From contig CAMPIA010000010.1 of assembly GCA_946886175.1 (NCBI GenBank), forward strand, positions 1 to 15,035: a stretch of 15,035 bases of DNA. The letters are read 5' to 3'. Under the pieces are notes generated by a model that saw only the letters and a list, made by a program, of their open reading frames with translations, searched no databases and was not told the DNA's origin. Source of the DNA: an uncultured Altererythrobacter sp. (GTDB taxonomy: Bacteria; Pseudomonadota; Alphaproteobacteria; Sphingomonadales; Sphingomonadaceae). Within the stretch, counting starts at the first letter, position 1. Each line of letters starts with the position of its first letter. Both the position numbers and the translations under genes were made by a program. This document shows positions 14,881 through 15,035 of the stretch, piece after piece.

Positions 14881-15035
14881 TCAGTTCGCCAGCGTCAGCT
14901 TGGGTTCGCCGTCGTCGCTTTTAGCCGGGGCCGACGCCGAGACCGCCGCAGCGGGCTTGTCGCCGGCGCGCTGATGCGGGACGCGGTGCGCGAAGCGGCC
15001 TTCGACTTGCGCGCCCTGCTCGATCGTGAGCGCAT
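14881..15035 (-). CDS. Bactofilin-like protein, C-terminal part (partial at window edge)
   Basis: On the minus strand an open frame enters from the right edge and ends at TGA (14883-14881). The visible 51 codons read LTIEQGAQVEGRFAHRV and then a Pro/Ala/Ser/Lys-rich tail ending KLTLAN. The pattern of a final beta-strand with GAQVEGRF is the usual end of the bactofilin core, a polymer-forming cytoskeletal beta-helix protein involved in shape or wall-associated scaffolds, and such proteins often end in a disordered tail of this kind. The rest of the gene is outside the window, so identification is tentative. It converges on the acyl-CoA ligase with only 15 bases between stop codons and no visible terminator. 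Confidence 0.6.
   Translation of the reverse strand, partial: ALTIEQGAQVEGRFAHRVPHQRAGDKPAAAVSASAPAKSDDGEPKLTLAN

Overview
The window is GC-rich, with strong G/C third-position bias, and carries gene families typical of alphaproteobacteria: a DUF1013/TrcR cell-cycle regulator, a PrtD/PrtE-type type I secretion pair and a bactofilin-like fragment. A sphingomonad (Sphingomonadaceae or Erythrobacteraceae) is the best guess. That placement is inference from gene content; no rRNA or other marker is present.

Layout. Bases 1-46 hold the last codons of an upstream gene that overlaps a GT4-type glycosyltransferase (43-1119, +). A GNRA-loop hairpin with a T-rich tail (1166-1197) looks like an intrinsic terminator just before the DUF1013/TrcR gene (1214-1927, +). 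A four-gene block then runs on the minus strand. In transcription order it is a LuxR-type response regulator (7023-6310), a second LuxR-type regulator with a degenerate receiver (6154-5342), a type I secretion ABC transporter (5241-3484) and its membrane-fusion adaptor (3487-2126). Divergent from this block, across a 294-bp intergenic region with a cluster of inverted repeats, lies the largest gene: a 1861-residue secreted RTX protein with a complete animal-type haem peroxidase domain (7318-12903, +). It is followed by a 16-bp perfect hairpin. The right edge holds an acyl-CoA ligase (13195-14865, +) and, convergent with it, the C-terminus of a bactofilin-like protein (14881-15035, -).

How the parts fit. 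The central 10.8 kb reads as one extracellular peroxidase system. The RTX haem peroxidase has no N-terminal signal peptide and ends in a type I secretion-like tail, so the adjacent ABC/HlyD pair is its obvious exporter. The outer-membrane TolC-type partner is not in the window. Two NarL/LuxR-type regulators next to the divergent promoter are the natural candidates to control it, but no histidine kinase is present, and both receivers lack acidic residues normally needed for canonical phosphorylation. The nearest characterised analogues I know are the RTX haem peroxidases linked to Mn(II) oxidation (MopA of Aurantimonas and Erythrobacter) and the calcium-binding bacterial haem peroxidases. A role in extracellular Mn(II) or halide oxidation, or in peroxide and superoxide chemistry, is therefore a reasonable hypothesis but is not proven by sequence alone.
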